Below are positions 61,032-64,000 of a stretch of DNA of 64,000 nt, piece after piece. Under the pieces are notes generated by a model. The model was not told the origin of the DNA. It was given only the letters and a program-made list of their open reading frames with translations, and searched no databases. The position numbers and the translations under genes are program-made. Source of the DNA: Chrysomallon squamiferum (lineage: Eukaryota; Mollusca; Gastropoda; Neomphalida; Peltospiridae); assembly GCA_012295275.1 (NCBI GenBank), contig CM022670.1:19721698-19785697 (forward strand), in the 5' to 3' direction. Position 1 is the first letter of the stretch; each line of letters starts with the position of its first letter.

Positions 61032-64000
61032 ATTTAGAAATATGACAAATCAACTGAACATTTATTTTATTTAAATCTGTGAGATTAAACTTTTTGATGT
61101 TAAATTTAAACAACTTTTTCAACAGAGATGCTTGTGAAAACCATTGGATTAAATTTGAGAAACAGTTGTTTTTCTCAAGAATGCTTTGCTTTTTGGTAAC
61201 AGATCATTTCCTCTTTGTTCTTTTCATGCACTGTACATTCATTTGGCATTTTTCTTCTCTTCTTTTCACATTGACTTTGACTTTTCAAAATAATTAAGTC
61301 TTGACTGTTATCAGTGCTAACTTGATTCTTCTTTTTCTTATCTTTTGCCTTTCCTCTTTTCTGATTCTTTTCTTCATCATGGTTTTAGTTCCCTTCATGA
61401 TTTATGTATCTTTTATAAAACTGTGTCTTATCAAAGTGTCACTTACTTTTTTCTTTTCTTTTTATCTTTCTTTTCTTCCATCCTTAACATACACCATCTG
61501 AAAAATATTATTTTCATTTCATTGTCCATTTTCTCTTGTTTTATTTATATTTTTTAATTTTTTATAAGGATTTATTTTTAGGTGCAGTCACTTTTTCTCT
61601 TAATTTTGGTTCTGAAATTAACATGTGTAGAAAGAAATTCTGATAATGTTGGAATTATTTGAAGGATATTTTTCATGATTTGAATTTCACATTAGCATAA
61701 TGTTTCAAGTTACACTGTTATAAATAACAAGACAGTTTAAAAATATACATTTATCTTTTAATCAATACTTTATTTCTTTTTTCTTTAATTATATTATTAC
61801 ATTATCTATTTATTATTTTATAAGAAATATGTGGGTATGTGTTTCCCAAAGATTAATGTTTTTAGGGTTTTCATCATCTTTTTTCTCATTTTTAAATAGT
61901 ATTCCCATTGGTTAAAATAAACCATTAAATTAAAAAGAAGTCAAACATTATAAAGCTGTGATATCTATAATGTGTCCTTTTTTAAATATCAATTTTAAGG
62001 AAAAAGCAAAAATCATAAAATAGCTTAAACCTCTCATTACATAAAATTTTACCTCAGAAAGTAATTTCAGAGTATCATCATTGTGGAGAAAGTGATTTCA
62101 AGATGGTATATGTTTTATTATAAATAAAAAATGTATATTAATTAAAATATACCATATAATATATTAAAAATAATTATTATAATAAAAAAAAAAAAGAAGA
62201 TTTATTCTAAGTGCAATCTTCCTGAGATCGGTATATGCAACCAGTTTTTCATACTGAATTATTTTGATGTTTGATTTCCTAAAATAATTTATATGTCACA
62301 GGTTATTTTTTGTTTCTGAAAGAGCTGATAAAGGGCCAGGAATACACATTTAAAGTATGTAAATATTTTTAGGGTCTTTTTAATTTTTTTTTTCTTTTTT
62401 TTTTTTTTTGTCATCAGTATAATAAAAGAGAGATACTTGTATATATTTAAATATGTTCTTATTTTGGTTAACTAAAAAAAACTGTTTCTCCTTCAAATAT
62501 TTGTAATTCTGTGGTACAACTTTTTTTTTTTCACATTTATATTCTTTGCATTTCTTTTTTTTCTTTTTGTATTTATGTTTTTGTATGTACAGTTTGATAT
62601 AGATAATGTAATCTCATAGGTGTATTGTTTAAAATTAATATATGATTTGAAACTTTAATGGATGCAAGTTTTTTATTGGTTGATAGAAATGCATCCATAC
62701 AAATATACATGGATTCTTTGGGATGAATTCATTATTATTAAAAAGACAAAATGTAATTAAATTTTCACTCACAGAAGAAATCTTATTTATTGTTTTGCAT
62801 TCATTTTCTTCAAATTGGTGAAATGTAATAAATGGTTATTAAAATATTTTATTTTAATTGTTTATTTTTTTTAATTAAAATGTGAAAAAACAAGTTATAT
62901 ATTTTAAACATACTACAGATATATTTATCTAACATTAAGCAATATGCATATATGTGTATACATGTGTGAATATATGTGCATTTTCGAGACATTTGTGTTT
63001 GTTACCTATGAACTAGTAAATATGTTCTTGTGCACTTACAACTGTGTATCTATGGATGGATCAAAAAGCTCTGATTCATAATCTATTTAATTAGTGGTTA
63101 GCAATATATAAAATTGCTAACAAAAAACATTTCTTGCCTAAAGTTATTTTTTTTTGTTACTTGTTAAAAAAAATTATTGTTGTCTCATCATTAAATCAAA
63201 TGACAACATTATACACCAGTGAAGAATGTTCTAACAATATTGTTTTTTTTTTCTACATTTTTCTCATACTATGATTAACATTTGCCTTTATTGATCACTA
63301 GTTATTTCTTTCCTCGGCAACACACTGTTGAGATGGAATGCTTGTACATGTTTCTTCATTACCAACACATAAGTGGAACTTTCAATAGATTGGAAAACTT
63401 AGAACAAATGAAAGTTTATCACAAAATATCAAGAGAACATTTAAAACAGCAATGGGTTATTTAAAGATATTTATTAATTTTTGTAAGTTGTTCACATCAC
63501 ATTAAGACAAATAATTATTTAATTAAACAAATTTTATACATTTTTTTTAGATGTGATTTATCTCTATTTTTAATTAAGTTTTAATTTTTTTATTATATTT
63601 CTCTGTAATCTTTAAAAATACAAGGTATATATATTTTTATTTATTTAAAACAATGTGAATTATAGACATGAACATACAAGAACTTTAATTAGTAACAAAT
63701 ATTATTATTCATAAAAAATACACAAAGATACCAAGTATATTTTCTAATAATTATTAAACTAAATATTTAAAAATAAATAAATCAATTAATAAATAAATAA
63801 AATACAAGATTAATAATTTTCACATAATTTATAATGAAGATGTTATGATTGAATTCATTTGTAATGTTAAAAAAAAAAATAATAAACATTTAAACAAAAA
63901 TAAATAAAATAATCTGTTACATTAGTAAATCAAATTTTATTATTATTATTATTACATATATGTAATTTTTTCTTAATTATAAGCAAAGTTTATGCCCAGC
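61032..64000. other. 3' flank of LMBRD1, no further gene seen
   Basis: AT-rich DNA. Candidate poly(A) hexamers lie at 61916-61921 and 62827-62832; more occur by chance. Short T-rich tracts dominate 61300-61560 and 62375-62580. The small frame at 63282-63464 has no recognisable similarity. Confidence 0.55.

Noticed and set aside
63282-63464. 60-codon frame in the LMBRD1 3' flank
   Set aside because: No similarity recognised and no transcript signals around it.

Overview
The window is animal nuclear DNA. It is very AT-rich, its genes are split by GT-AG introns, and it is full of microsatellites (AG, CT, GATA, ATT/AAT, AAAT, AT, CA). The conserved proteins are metazoan. The overall texture (long AT-rich introns and flanks, a degenerate receptor-phosphatase D2 domain, an intron-less nanos) suggests a lophotrochozoan, plausibly a mollusc or cephalopod. 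The species cannot be fixed from the sequence alone.

Layout. (1) 279-3870 (+): the last nine coding exons of a receptor-type protein tyrosine phosphatase, from the end of the D1 active-site loop through a catalytically dead D2 to the stop. (2) 3871-10758: AT-rich 3' flank shared by two convergent genes. (3) 10759-18328 (-): a complete ANKRD13C gene, 13 exons, 432 aa. (4) 18329-22006: intergenic. (5) 22020-33522 (+): a probable three-exon orphan gene for a single-pass membrane protein of 474 aa. Its first intron holds a three-copy 105-bp tandem repeat inside a 162-codon open frame on the minus strand. (6) 34482-37019: a small locus with an unrecognised protein carrying a PP1-docking-like motif, a decayed partial copy of it, and two direct copies of a ~125-bp repeat. 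(7) 37269-38402 (-): a complete intron-less nanos gene. (8) 38403-42168: repeat-rich intergenic DNA with a possible MATH-domain relic. (9) 42169-51499 (-): complete PRIM2, 12 exons, 540 aa. (10) 51960-61031 (+): complete LMBRD1, 15 exons, 536 aa. (11) 61032-64000: AT-rich 3' flank of LMBRD1.

PRIM2 and LMBRD1 are head to head, with 460 bp between their start codons. That interval holds an E2F-like site beside the primase start, an ETS-like site, and an E-box/M-box-like site beside the lysosomal transporter start. I rebuilt the five conserved genes exon by exon. The phases close at every junction and the total lengths are multiples of three (the phosphatase is partial). The genes serve unrelated roles: phospho-tyrosine signalling, GPCR biogenesis in the ER, germline translational control, DNA replication priming and lysosomal cobalamin export. 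This is a stretch of ordinary animal chromosome, not an operon-like system. The most unusual material lies in the nanos/orphan-gene interval of about 22-38.4 kb.
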